Source: Vibrio chagasii | GTDB lineage: Bacteria; Pseudomonadota; Gammaproteobacteria; Enterobacterales; Vibrionaceae | Direction: 5' to 3' | Assembly: GCA_041879415.1 (NCBI GenBank) | Contig: CP090851.1 | Location: forward strand, 1,116,001-1,180,000 | DNA length: 64,000 bases | In this document: piece after piece, positions 43,412-51,913 of the stretch | Position numbering within the stretch: position 1 is the stretch's first letter | Layout: the number at the start of each line of letters is the position of its first letter | The notes under the pieces: model-generated | The model's input: only the letters and a program-made list of their open reading frames with translations | Database searches by the model: none | Told to the model about the DNA's origin: nothing | Translations under genes and position numbers: made by a program

Positions 43412-44509
43412 CTATCGTTTGTGACCGGTGTGAAGTCTGTTTTCTAGCCATATCGAGTATCTCGACATGCCAAAACAGAACACCCAGAACACTAACGCGA
43501 CAAATACATAACTTTCTGTTGCGAAGCCTAACCACTCAGGGTCGGTGTTCGCCGCTTGACCAATACCCAGTACATCGAACATACCGATGATAAGTACCAG
43601 ACTGGTATCTTTGAACAAGCCAATGAATGTGTTCACGATTGATGGGATTGTGATTTTCAGCGCTTGAGGAAGAATAATCAGCCCCATCTTTTTCCAATAG
43701 GTTAGACCAAGAGCATCTGCAGCTTCGTACTGTCCTTTTGGAATAGCTTGCAGGCCACCACGAATAACCTCGGCCATATAAGCGGCACTAAATAGAACCA
43801 CACCTACTAGCGCACGGAATAACTTGTCGGTCTCAGAACCCGCAGTAAGGAATAGTGGCAGCATTACAGATGCCATGAACAGCACCGTAATCAGTGGGAC
43901 ACCACGCCAAATTTCAATGTACACAGTACAAATACTACGGATGATCGGCATTTCAGAGCGACGGCCAAGCGCCAATGCGACACCAATCGGTAGTGACACA
44001 ACGATACCTACTAACGCAATGATAAGCGTAACAAGTAGGCCACCCCATTTGTGCGTATCAACAACTTCCAATCCAAATACACCGCCGTATAGCAAGCCAG
44101 CAATGATGAATGGGTAGATGTTTACGAAGAATAACCAAATCCAAGTGCGTTTAGGTGTCTTCTCGTAGGCTAATAGCGCGACAAAGATAGCCAATGTTGC
44201 GTAGAAAAGGCGAGGGCGCCACAGTTCAGCTTCTGGATAGAAGCCATACATGAACTGATCCCAACGTACGCTGATGAACACCCAGCAAGCCCCTTCACTA
44301 GTACAAGCATCACGTGTTGTTCCGACCCAGTCTGCATTTAGGAAAGCCCAATCGAATGTTGTCCAGAGTAGTGAGAAAGCGATGTAACCTAGAACAACGG
44401 TAACGATACTGTTGATTGGCCCATTAAAGAGATTCTTTCTTAACCAACCGACTACACCAACGGTATTAGCGGGAGGTGGAAGATCCGGTTGAAATTGATG
44501 TGTGCTCAT
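43412..44509 (-). CDS. aapM: General L-amino-acid ABC importer, permease AapM
   Basis: A 365-residue permease. It has an N-terminal extension with several membrane segments and a periplasmic loop containing CTSEGACWVF, then the His/Glu/Gln/Arg permease fold with the EAA motif (QYEAADALGLTYWKKMGLIILPQA). Extra N-terminal helices are typical of the AapM family compared with HisM-type permeases. Its ATG lies 1 base after the aapQ stop and its Shine-Dalgarno (GGAGAG) is inside the end of aapQ, so the two are translationally coupled. Confidence 0.95.
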   Translation of the reverse strand: MSTHQFQPDLPPPANTVGVVGWLRKNLFNGPINSIVTVVLGYIAFSLLWTTFDWAFLNADWVGTTRDACTSEGACWVFISVRWDQFMYGFYPEAELWRPRLFYATLAIFVALLAYEKTPKRTWIWLFFVNIYPFIIAGLLYGGVFGLEVVDTHKWGGLLVTLIIALVGIVVSLPIGVALALGRRSEMPIIRSICTVYIEIWRGVPLITVLFMASVMLPLFLTAGSETDKLFRALVGVVLFSAAYMAEVIRGGLQAIPKGQYEAADALGLTYWKKMGLIILPQALKITIPSIVNTFIGLFKDTSLVLIIGMFDVLGIGQAANTDPEWLGFATESYVFVALVFWVFCFGMSRYSIWLENRLHTGHKR

Positions 44510-44510
44510 A

Positions 44511-45716
44511 TTATCTCTCCACCAATGCTACTTTACGGTTATAGATATTCATTAACGCAGAGGTCAATAAGCTTAGCGTTAGGTATACACCCATGGTCAT
44601 GGCAATAATCTCGATTGCTTGACCTGTTTGGTTGAGAGTCGTACCTGCAAACACAGAAACTAAGTCAGGGTAGCCAATAGCCATTGCTAACGAAGAGTTC
44701 TTAGTGAGGTTTAAGTATTGGCTGGTTAGCGGTGGAATGATGATTCGCAGCGCTTGAGGAATAATAACCAGTTTTAATGTGCGAGCTCGAGGAAGACCTA
44801 GAGACATCGCAGCTTCTGTTTGACCGTGGCTAACCGCATTAATACCAGAACGTACGATCTCTGCGATAAACGATGCCGTATAGATACTCAAGGCCAATAC
44901 AAGAGCGGCCAATTCAGGGATGATGCTGATACCACCTCTAAAGTTAAAGCCTTTCAACTCTGGATATTCCGCCGAGATTGGCATGCCAAGAACAAAGTAG
45001 ACAACCAGAGGTAGACCAACGATTAAGCTCAATGCGATTCGAAGCATTGGGGTTTGTTGCCCCGTCAGTTTCTGTTTGTTGTTAGCCCAAATATTAATGA
45101 TGATGGTGGCAATGATGCCAACAATTAACGCGCCGATAACGAAGCTGCTTCCTTGTTCAAGAATAGGAGCAGGTAGGTAAAGGCCACGCACATTTAGGAA
45201 GATAGCTTCACCCAAACTGAGACTTTGTCTTGCCGATGGGAGAGCTTGAAGAACCGCGAAATACCAAAAGAAGATTTGAAGTAGTAGTGGGATATTTCGG
45301 AAGATTTCAATGTATACCGCTGCAAAACGGCTCACTAACCAGTTAGATGACAGTCGAGCGACGCCCATAGTGAAACCAAGTACCGTGGCTAGAATAATAC
45401 CTAGTACCGATACCAAAGCGGTGTTTAATAAGCCGACAACGAAAGTTCTACCATATGAGAAGGTTTCGTCATACTCGACGAGGGTAAGGCCGATACCAAA
45501 ACCCGCCTCTTGACTCAAAAAGTCAAAACCAGTGGCGATGCCTCGGGCTTCCAGATTGGTAAGGGCGTTGTTTACGATAGTATAGAAGAAGGCGCCAAGT
45601 GCTCCGATGGCGATGATCTGGAAAACAACAGATCGAAAAGTCGGGTTGTATAACAGGTTAGCACTTTTAGCTTCGGGCTTTTCCTGGGAAGGAGTAAGAG
45701 TGTTGTTAGGTTTCAT
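44511..45716 (-). CDS. aapQ: General L-amino-acid ABC importer, permease AapQ
   Basis: A 401-residue permease. Hydrophobic segments are spread over the length, with an EAA loop near the C-terminus (GQTEAAMSLGLPRARTLKLVIIPQALRII). It forms the heterodimeric membrane channel with AapM. The long insert between the first helices and the core (LYLPAPILEQGS...) is a family feature. It is separated from aapJ by 147 bp containing two stem-loops, as is common where a binding protein must be made in excess. Confidence 0.95.
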   Translation of the reverse strand: MKPNNTLTPSQEKPEAKSANLLYNPTFRSVVFQIIAIGALGAFFYTIVNNALTNLEARGIATGFDFLSQEAGFGIGLTLVEYDETFSYGRTFVVGLLNTALVSVLGIILATVLGFTMGVARLSSNWLVSRFAAVYIEIFRNIPLLLQIFFWYFAVLQALPSARQSLSLGEAIFLNVRGLYLPAPILEQGSSFVIGALIVGIIATIIINIWANNKQKLTGQQTPMLRIALSLIVGLPLVVYFVLGMPISAEYPELKGFNFRGGISIIPELAALVLALSIYTASFIAEIVRSGINAVSHGQTEAAMSLGLPRARTLKLVIIPQALRIIIPPLTSQYLNLTKNSSLAMAIGYPDLVSVFAGTTLNQTGQAIEIIAMTMGVYLTLSLLTSALMNIYNRKVALVER

Positions 45717-45743
45717 ACTGCAATAACCTCAAATCCATTTAAT

Positions 45744-45770
45744 ATTTAGGGCGGAAAAACCGCCCTAAAT
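45744..45770 (-). other. Intercistronic stem-loop 2 between aapJ and aapQ
   Basis: ATTTAGGGCGG/CCGCCCTAAAT is a perfect 11-bp stem with a 5-base loop, about 30 bases upstream of the aapQ start, with no T tract after it. It probably attenuates read-through or protects the aapJ mRNA end. Confidence 0.6.
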
Positions 45771-45800
45771 CGTGTTACTCAATTATTCATTTTTCGGGTT

Positions 45801-45832
45801 GTTGCTATCGAGTTAAAAGGCTTGATAGCAAC
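45801..45832 (-). other. Intercistronic stem-loop 1 after aapJ
   Basis: GTTGCTATC/GATAGCAAC (45801-45809, 45824-45832) is a perfect 9-bp stem 31 bases after the aapJ stop. With the second stem-loop it forms a tandem structured spacer. Confidence 0.55.
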
Positions 45833-45863
45833 GTTTACGAACAAGTAATCACGTCGTGTGCTA

Positions 45864-46892
45864 TTAACGGATTGGTGGAGCGTACATAAAGCCGCCCGCA
45901 TTCCATAACGCATTTACACCACGATCGATTTGAAGTGGAGAACCTGTACCAACAGTACGCTCGAAACTCTCACCGTAGTTACCAACTTGCTTGATGATTT
46001 GGTAACCCCAGTCGTCACGAATGCCAAGACCTTTACCTTTAGGACCGTCTACACCAAGAATACGCTTGATGTTTGGATCTTTTGACTTAAGCATTTCGTC
46101 AGCATTTTTAGAAGATATACCGTACTCTTCCGCATTAACCATTGCTGAAAGTGTCCACTTAGCAACGTTGAACCATTTGTCATCGTCTTGACGAACAACT
46201 GGGCCTAGAGGCTCTTTAGAGATAATTTCAGGAAGTACTTGTGCAGATTTTGGATCAGCTAGGTTTAAGCGAAGTGCGTATAGACCAGATTGGTCAGTCG
46301 TTAGCACATCACAACGACCTGCGTCGAAACCTTTAGATGTTTGTGCTGCTGTATCAAATACCACTGGTTTGTAAGACATGCCGTTGTTACGGAAGTAATC
46401 GGCTAGGTTTAGCTCAGTCGTTGTACCTGATTGAACACATACAGAAGCGCCATCAAGTTCTAGAGCGCTGGTTAGGCCAAGATCTTTCTTAACCATGAAG
46501 CCTTGACCATCGTAGTAGTTAACGCCTACGAAGTTCAGACCTAGAGCCGTGTCACGATGCAGTGTCCATGTTGTGTTACGAGACAGTACGTCGATTTCGC
46601 CAGATTGAAGCGCAGTGAAACGCTCTTTTGCTGTTAGAGGTACATACTTAACTTTAGTCTTGTCACCGAGTACAGCCGCTGCAAGAGCTTGACAATACTC
46701 AACATCGATTCCTTCCCATTCACCTTTTGAGTTTGGGTTAGAGAACCCTGGAAGACCTGTACTTACACCACAAGTTAAGAAGCCTTGAGATGTGACTTTG
46801 TCCAGAGTGCTTTCTGCCGCTGATGCTGATGTTGCCATCATCGCAGTTGATGCAGCTACTACTGAAGCAAGAAGTGTTAGTTTATTTGTCAT
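45864..46892 (-). CDS. aapJ: General L-amino-acid ABC importer, periplasmic binding protein
   Basis: A 342-residue solute-binding protein with signal peptide MTNKLTLLASVVAASTAMMATSASA. The mature part follows the AapJ/YhdW family: SQGFLTCGVSTGLPGFSNP, VEYCQALAAAVLG, SRNTTWTLHRDTALGLNFVGVNYYDGQGFMV and the CDVLTTDQSGLYALR hinge region. It captures a broad range of L-amino acids for AapQMP. First gene of the operon; AGGAAGG precedes the ATG. Confidence 0.96.
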   Translation of the reverse strand: MTNKLTLLASVVAASTAMMATSASAAESTLDKVTSQGFLTCGVSTGLPGFSNPNSKGEWEGIDVEYCQALAAAVLGDKTKVKYVPLTAKERFTALQSGEIDVLSRNTTWTLHRDTALGLNFVGVNYYDGQGFMVKKDLGLTSALELDGASVCVQSGTTTELNLADYFRNNGMSYKPVVFDTAAQTSKGFDAGRCDVLTTDQSGLYALRLNLADPKSAQVLPEIISKEPLGPVVRQDDDKWFNVAKWTLSAMVNAEEYGISSKNADEMLKSKDPNIKRILGVDGPKGKGLGIRDDWGYQIIKQVGNYGESFERTVGTGSPLQIDRGVNALWNAGGFMYAPPIR

Positions 46893-47373
46893 TTGTATCC
46901 TTCCTTGTTAACCAGGTGACACCTGATACTCGTGCTCATTTGAGTTTTTCTATATGTGTTGCGTTTTCTATGACCTTGTTGTTCAAATCAAACGAGTTGC
47001 ATTTTGCAAATGAAACTGTGTGCGATTTAATCAACTGTTTATAAGGTTAGGAAAGGATCTGTAGTTTCACAAATGTATAATTTAAAAAGATTTTTGAATG
47101 AAATCACAAATCCGAACACATTTAGAATGACCAAATGTTAACTGAATGTAAATAGTGAAAAGGTTCACACTGTTGGTGCAACAAGATTTAGATTTTTATA
47201 TTGATAATCGACTAGATAAAAATCCTGAATGAATCTCACACTGGTGAAAGATTAAACTTTAAAAAGATTGAAATTTGGTCAATAAATATTTTTATTGCAC
47301 TTCGATAGTTATTAATATGCTCCAAATTTGGTAGCATGGTTGAATAGTTATTGAAGTCATCTCAAGGAAGAAC
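46893..47373. promoter_or_regulatory. AT-rich divergent promoter region, aapJ and siroheme gene
   Basis: These 481 bases without a gene must hold the promoters for aapJ (minus) and the Met8-type gene (plus). The sequence is very AT-rich from about 47040 to 47340. I found no strong dyads, repeats or convincing small reading frame, and no confident -10/-35 pair. Confidence 0.4.
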
Positions 47374-48315
47374 ATGCGTTATTTCCCAATGTTTTTGGAT
47401 GTAGAGAATAAGCCTATTCTCGTGGTCGGTGGGGGTGAGGTTGCTTGCCGTAAAGTGGACAGCTTGCTGAGAGCCGGCGCCGATGTCACTTTAGTGTCTC
47501 CCAAGGTAGCACCTTACTTACAACAGCTTGTTGATGAGAACAAACTTCACTGGGTGCAAAATTTTTACTCGTCACAAATCATCTCTAAAGAATACCTTCA
47601 AGTATGGGCTACTACAGACAACCCTAGCTTGAATCATCAAGTGTATAATGATGCAAAGAAACTGGGTATTTTAGTCAACGTGGTTGATGATTTGCCATAC
47701 TGCGACTTCATTACACCTTCAATGATAAATCGTGGAAGAATCCAAATTGCGATCTCCAGTGGTGGTGCATCACCTGTTTTGGTGAGAAATATTAGAGAAA
47801 AACTCGAAACAGTATTACCTCAGAATATCGGTCTTCTCGCTGACTTTGGTGCATCAAAACGCAACTCGATCAAAGAGTCGTTTCCTACCGTCGATGAACG
47901 TCGCAAGTTTTGGGAGCGCTTTTTATCATCCAGTTTTATCGAGCAGGTAACGGATAGAGAGCAATTAGAAGCGCATTACCAACAAGCGCTGACAGAAGGC
48001 GTTGATAGCGAAGGGCAGGTAACTTGGATCGAATTTGAACAAGATGTCGAGTTGTTGTCCATGAAGGCGTTACGCTTAATGCAGGAAGCTGAATTGGTAC
48101 TGGCTCCCACAGAGTGCCCATTTGAATATGTGGACCTGTGTCGTCGTGATGCAGAAAGAGAAAGCTATGCTAATAGCGGAGAGCTCTCGACTAAGCTTGA
48201 GCAAGCAAAAGCTGAAAACTTAAGAGTATGTGTGTTCATCCCACCAGCGAGTGTTGAATTTAACCTCTTGGTAGGAAAAGACTTGAAGCTCTCTTCTGCC
48301 AAGGTTCTAAGCTGA
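47374..48315 (+). CDS. Precorrin-2 dehydrogenase/sirohydrochlorin ferrochelatase (Met8/CysG-N type) with eroded SUMT-like tail
   Basis: A 313-residue protein. Residues 1-205 match the N-terminal half of CysG: NAD site VVGGGEVACRK (17-27), DDLPYCDFITPS, RGRIQIAISSGGASPVLVRNIREKLE, and the dimerisation helix ending FLSSSFIEQV. This half oxidises precorrin-2 and inserts iron to make siroheme. From about residue 215 the sequence still resembles the start of the CysG methyltransferase (LLSMKALRLMQEAELVLAP...VDLCRRDAERE). It lacks the GxGPG SAM loop and the GGDPF motif and stops after about 100 residues, so the methyltransferase is vestigial. Precorrin-2 would have to come from a separate CobA-type enzyme. 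AAGGAAG precedes the ATG. Confidence 0.88.
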   Translation: MRYFPMFLDVENKPILVVGGGEVACRKVDSLLRAGADVTLVSPKVAPYLQQLVDENKLHWVQNFYSSQIISKEYLQVWATTDNPSLNHQVYNDAKKLGILVNVVDDLPYCDFITPSMINRGRIQIAISSGGASPVLVRNIREKLETVLPQNIGLLADFGASKRNSIKESFPTVDERRKFWERFLSSSFIEQVTDREQLEAHYQQALTEGVDSEGQVTWIEFEQDVELLSMKALRLMQEAELVLAPTECPFEYVDLCRRDAERESYANSGELSTKLEQAKAENLRVCVFIPPASVEFNLLVGKDLKLSSAKVLS

Positions 48316-48406
48316 AGCTAATAAGCATGGCACTTATAGAAGTCATATCCGTCTAGGGATTGTCATTGCTGCTTAGGGATATGCTTAACGAAACAGCCAG
48401 ATAAAT

Positions 48407-48436
48407 AAAAAGCCACTTCGCAGGAAGTGGCTTTTT
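48407..48436. terminator. Bidirectional terminator between the siroheme gene and yajQ
   Basis: AAAAAGCCACTT/AAGTGGCTTTTT (48407-48418, 48425-48436) with a 6-base loop. Confidence 0.92.
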
Positions 48437-48501
48437 GCTATTTCGAACACAAATTGTGACTAGGATAGAGCAACGGATAAACGTGGTTGCTCAAATCCCA
48501 A

Positions 48502-48984
48502 TTAGTCGCGGAAGTTATCGAATTGGAAAGGTTGACCAAGTTCACCGTTACGAACTAGTGCCATTACAGCTTGTAGATCGTCACGCTTCTTACCTGTTAC
48601 GCGTACTTTTTCACCTTGAATAGACGCTTGAACCTTAATCTTGTTATCTTTAATTAGCTTAACGATTTTCTTTGCAACATCAGTTTCGATACCTTGCTTA
48701 AAGATAACCGTTTGGTGCCAAGTGCGACCTGTTTGATCTGCTGCTTTCGCTTCCATCGCGTTAGGATCAACATTGCGCTTCGTTAGGTTGCTACGAAGAA
48801 TATCGCGCATTTGCTTAAGCTGGAAATCGTCTTGAGCAGTCAGTTTTACCGACTCATCTTTGTAGTCAAAGCTTGCGTCAACACCGCGGAAATCGAAACG
48901 AGTCGATAGTTCACGGTTAGCATTGTCTACAGCGTTACGTAGTTCTACTGCTTCTACTTCAGAGATAATGTCAAATGATGGCAT
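48502..48984 (-). CDS. yajQ: YajQ family nucleotide-binding protein
   Basis: A 160-residue cytoplasmic protein with the full YajQ sequence pattern: [53 protein letters not shown] and the terminal FDNFRD. Family members bind nucleotides; a Xanthomonas homologue binds c-di-GMP and acts with a transcription factor, but c-di-GMP binding here is only inferred. It lies 12 bp downstream of the DAHP synthase gene on the same strand and probably shares its transcript. Confidence 0.95.
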   Translation of the reverse strand: MPSFDIISEVEAVELRNAVDNANRELSTRFDFRGVDASFDYKDESVKLTAQDDFQLKQMRDILRSNLTKRNVDPNAMEAKAADQTGRTWHQTVIFKQGIETDVAKKIVKLIKDNKIKVQASIQGEKVRVTGKKRDDLQAVMALVRNGELGQPFQFDNFRD

Positions 48985-48996
48985 TGTGTTATTTCC

Positions 48997-50055
48997 TTAA
49001 GCTAAGTTTCTATCTTTAATTGCTGTTGCAAGCATGTCTAACATTGTCGCGGTATCTTCCCAGCTTAGACATGGATCGGTAATCGACTTGCCGTATTCTA
49101 GGTTATTGATATCCGTCATTGGCTGGTTACCTTCTTTAATGAAGCTTTCCGCCATGATGCCTGCAATTTGATTTTTGTTAGATTTAATCTGTTCACAGAT
49201 GTCTTTTGCAACGTCTAACTGCTTGCGGTGTTGCTTTTCACAGTTAGCATGGCTGAAGTCTACGACTAAACGTTGAGGTAGGTCGAACTCAGCAAGTTGC
49301 TTACATGCGTTATCAACAGATTCTGCATCAAAGTTTGGACCTTTATCACCACCACGTAGAATGACGTGACCGTATGGGTTGCCTGAAGTGCGGTAAACCG
49401 TCATACGACCATTTTTATCTGGTGAGTAGAAGTAGTGAGAAGCTTGTGATGCGCGAATCGCATCAATAGCGATCTTGATGTTGCCGTTTGTCGCGTTTTT
49501 GAAGCCAACAGGGCAAGACAGTGCTGAAGCCATTTCACGGTGAATCTGAGATTCTGTAGTACGAGCACCAATTGCGCCCCAAGTGATTAGGTCTGCAATG
49601 TATTGACCCGTGATCATATCAAGGAACTCAGTCGCGGTTGCTAGGCCAAGCTTGTTGATATCAAGCAGAAGCTGACGTGCTTTGTTTAAACCTGTTTCCA
49701 GTGCGTATGAACCATCAAGGTTTGGATCGGTAATCAGACCTTTCCAACCTACAACCGTGCGCGGTTTCTCGAAGTAGGTTCTCATTACAACAAACAATTC
49801 GTCTTTGTATTGTTCTTGAATTTGGCTCAGGCGCTCAGCGTAATCAAGTGCCGCTTCTGTATCGTGAACAGAGCAAGGGCCTACGATAACTAATAGGCGG
49901 TTATCACGACCAGTTAGGATATCTTCGATTTGGCGGCGAGAATTTGCAATACGCTCAGCAACGTCGTCAGTAATTGGGTGTGCGTTGCCTAATTCGGCAG
50001 GAGTTGGCATAGGACCCAGAGCTTGGGTTCTCAACTCATCAGTTTTTAATGGCAT
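48997..50055 (-). CDS. 3-deoxy-7-phosphoheptulonate (DAHP) synthase, class I
   Basis: A 352-residue enzyme that condenses phosphoenolpyruvate with erythrose 4-phosphate at the start of the shikimate pathway. Motifs include the PEP/metal site GPCSVHD, MRTYFEKPRTVVGWKGL, GARTTESQIHREMASALSCPVGFKN, and the metal ligands in VDFSHANCEKQHRKQ and SITDPCLSWED. Of the three E. coli isozymes the sequence is nearest AroH (TATEFLDMITGQYIADLITWGAIGART is AroH-like), the tryptophan-sensitive form, but the effector cannot be assigned from sequence alone. It is divergent from a PEP-synthase-like protein 207 bp away. Confidence 0.95.
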   Translation of the reverse strand: MPLKTDELRTQALGPMPTPAELGNAHPITDDVAERIANSRRQIEDILTGRDNRLLVIVGPCSVHDTEAALDYAERLSQIQEQYKDELFVVMRTYFEKPRTVVGWKGLITDPNLDGSYALETGLNKARQLLLDINKLGLATATEFLDMITGQYIADLITWGAIGARTTESQIHREMASALSCPVGFKNATNGNIKIAIDAIRASQASHYFYSPDKNGRMTVYRTSGNPYGHVILRGGDKGPNFDAESVDNACKQLAEFDLPQRLVVDFSHANCEKQHRKQLDVAKDICEQIKSNKNQIAGIMAESFIKEGNQPMTDINNLEYGKSITDPCLSWEDTATMLDMLATAIKDRNLA

Positions 50056-50262
50056 GTGATAGCTTTTTTATTCTATTGCGAAGTGGTTAAGATAACGGAA
50101 TTGAACCGAGGAATAAACTCTCTTAAGTCAAAGTTATCTCTGTTATTACTAATATTCTTATTTTTATCAGCAGCCCGACGCTAAATACGGGATTTTCACT
50201 TGTATTAACAGGCAGCTATCGGTATTTTCGTTTGAACACAACATAAAAATGCTGGAGCAGCA

Positions 50263-51150
50263 ATGACTCAAGAAAATCAAAGCACTTTGCACCCAGAACT
50301 AGTCTTAGGCGATGTGCTGCCTTCTTATAACGATAATAATAATTCTAACCACTTATACGTCTCTCTCTCTGAATTGGTCATGGATCGTGTCTTCTACCAT
50401 CCAAGTATTGAAAGCCATTTAGATACACTTTCTGATATAGAGAAAACCTCTCTAGACGCCATTCTTGGTGGCAAAAGCGTTGATGAGCATTTCGTTTCTA
50501 ACTTAGTTACGGCGATTCAAGCGGCAGTTCAACCAAATCATGCTTCTGTACGTATCGCGTTAAGCAACGCTGACAGCTACGGCTTTCGTTCGCTGTTAGG
50601 CGGCAATTGCGAAGTGGAAGAAGTAAACCCAGCACTTGGTGTTCGTGGTGTTGCGCGTTATGCGACACAAGAGTACAGCAAAGCCTTTGCTTTGGAGTGT
50701 CAGGTAGTTAAGACTCTGCGTGAACAAGGCGTTAATGTAGAAGTGGTGGTTCCTTATGTGCGCGCATTAAGCGACGCGGCTAAGATCATCGATTTACTTG
50801 CAGAACAAGGTTTGCCTCGTGGGTTGAATGGCTTGAAGGTGTTGTTCTCATGCGATGTGCCATCTGCGGTTCTACTGAGTGAACGTCTACTGCATTATTT
50901 TGATGGTGTGGTAGTGAATGTCGACAGCCTAGCGTCTTTCACACTTGGTGTTGATAAGCAGAATGAAGCGCAGCAACATGCTTTTGACCCACAAAACGAA
51001 GCGGTAATTACGTTGCTAGACATGATTGTAAAAGCGACACAGAACGCTAAGAAACCCGTTTTGCTTGTGACGCAAGGCTTGGTTGATTATCCGCGCCTAC
51101 AAGGTTACATCGCTGATCTTGAAGGTGTTGAAACCGTTGTGACGGCATAA
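50263..51150 (+). CDS. Orphan PEP-synthase-like C-terminal domain, probably catalytically inactive
   Basis: A 295-residue protein equivalent to only the C-terminal PEP/pyruvate-binding TIM barrel of phosphoenolpyruvate synthase. Matches include SYGFRSLLGG, EVNPALGVRGVARY, KAFALECQVVKTLRE, VVVPYVRALSDA, QGLPRGLNGLKVLF and LLHYFDGVVVNVDSLASFTLGVD. The ATP-grasp and phosphohistidine domains are absent. Key catalytic residues are altered: the family CEIPS is CDVPS (Glu to Asp at about 198), GSND is NVDS, and the essential CGQGPSD is VTQGLVD (Cys to Val near residue 269). A catalytic role is unlikely; PEP or pyruvate sensing is a guess. GGAGCAGC precedes the ATG. Confidence 0.82.
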   Translation: MTQENQSTLHPELVLGDVLPSYNDNNNSNHLYVSLSELVMDRVFYHPSIESHLDTLSDIEKTSLDAILGGKSVDEHFVSNLVTAIQAAVQPNHASVRIALSNADSYGFRSLLGGNCEVEEVNPALGVRGVARYATQEYSKAFALECQVVKTLREQGVNVEVVVPYVRALSDAAKIIDLLAEQGLPRGLNGLKVLFSCDVPSAVLLSERLLHYFDGVVVNVDSLASFTLGVDKQNEAQQHAFDPQNEAVITLLDMIVKATQNAKKPVLLVTQGLVDYPRLQGYIADLEGVETVVTA

Positions 51151-51218
51151 TTTAGCTTATTGCTTTAATTAATCAACTTGCTTTATGAGTTGATGCTAAG
51201 TGCTAACGCCTTGAGGAT

Positions 51219-51254
51219 AAAAGAGATATCATTGTGTGATGATATCTCTTTTTT
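51219..51254 (+). terminator. Strong Rho-independent terminator
   Basis: AAAAGAGATATCAT/ATGATATCTCTTTT, a 14-bp stem (51219-51232, 51239-51252) with a TGTGTG loop and six T. Confidence 0.93.
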
Positions 51255-51326
51255 GTAACATTTTTTTGACATTTAAATCGTTAGTCGATTAACTGGTCTG
51301 ATGACTAATTAGGCTAGGTGATTCGA

Positions 51327-51812
51327 ATGTTAACCCCTCTACAAAAAGCAAATTTCTATTTAAGCATGTTTGGCTTTTTCAAAGTCCCACTCATCTGGCT
51401 GTGTCGACCAAAGCTTCTGGTACTCGATAACGAGCGTGTAGAGGTGAAAATTCCGCTCAGAAGGCGGACCAAAAACCATCTAAATAGCATGTACTTTGGT
51501 GTTTTAGCTGTGGGTGCGGATGTGGCAGGCGGCTTTCTTGCGATGAGTAAATCTCAGCAGCAAGGCGAGAAGATCTCTTTGGCGTTTAAAGAGGTGACAG
51601 GTAACTTTCTGAAGCGCCCTGAAGGTGATGTGCATTTCACTTGCACTGATGGTGAGTTGATCAACACTATGCTGGCAGAAACCATGTCGACCGGGGAGCG
51701 AGTGAATCAGCCAGTAACCATTGTCGCAACATGCCCGTCTCTTCATGGCGATGAGCCGATGGCAGAATTTACGCTCACGCTTTCTATCAAAAAGATCCCA
51801 TCTAGAAAGTAG
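51327..51812 (+). CDS. DUF4442 domain protein (hotdog-fold, thioesterase-like)
   Basis: A 161-residue protein of the DUF4442 family, related in fold to the PaaI-type hotdog thioesterases. Visible features are the hydrophobic N-terminal helix, VEVKIPLRRRTKNHLNSMYFGVLAVGADVAGGFLAM (the helix that in hotdog enzymes lies over the acyl pocket) and the strands LAFKEVTGNFLKRPEGDVHFTC. Catalytic residues cannot be assigned. ATG at 51327 is preferred: TAGGTGA ends 6 bases before it. GTG at 51318 in frame would overlap this site. Confidence 0.85.
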   Translation: MLTPLQKANFYLSMFGFFKVPLIWLCRPKLLVLDNERVEVKIPLRRRTKNHLNSMYFGVLAVGADVAGGFLAMSKSQQQGEKISLAFKEVTGNFLKRPEGDVHFTCTDGELINTMLAETMSTGERVNQPVTIVATCPSLHGDEPMAEFTLTLSIKKIPSRK

Positions 51813-51854
51813 TCACAAGTAGCTGTTCATATGACATTGGGTGGGATTCAAACC

Positions 51855-51891
51855 AAAAAAAACGGTATGTGAATGTATATCCACATACCGT
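51855..51891 (-). terminator. Terminator of the 451-residue membrane protein gene
   Basis: ACGGTATGTG/CACATACCGT (51862-51871, 51882-51891). The minus-strand transcript then runs into eight T (complement of the A run just before 51863). Confidence 0.8.
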
Positions 51892-51913
51892 AATAGTAAC
51901 ATTCGTCTTAGCA

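Noticed and set aside
50056..50262. TrpR operator or leader-peptide attenuator before DAHP synthase
   Set aside because: No convincing TrpR box, Trp-codon leader or terminator/antiterminator pair was found.
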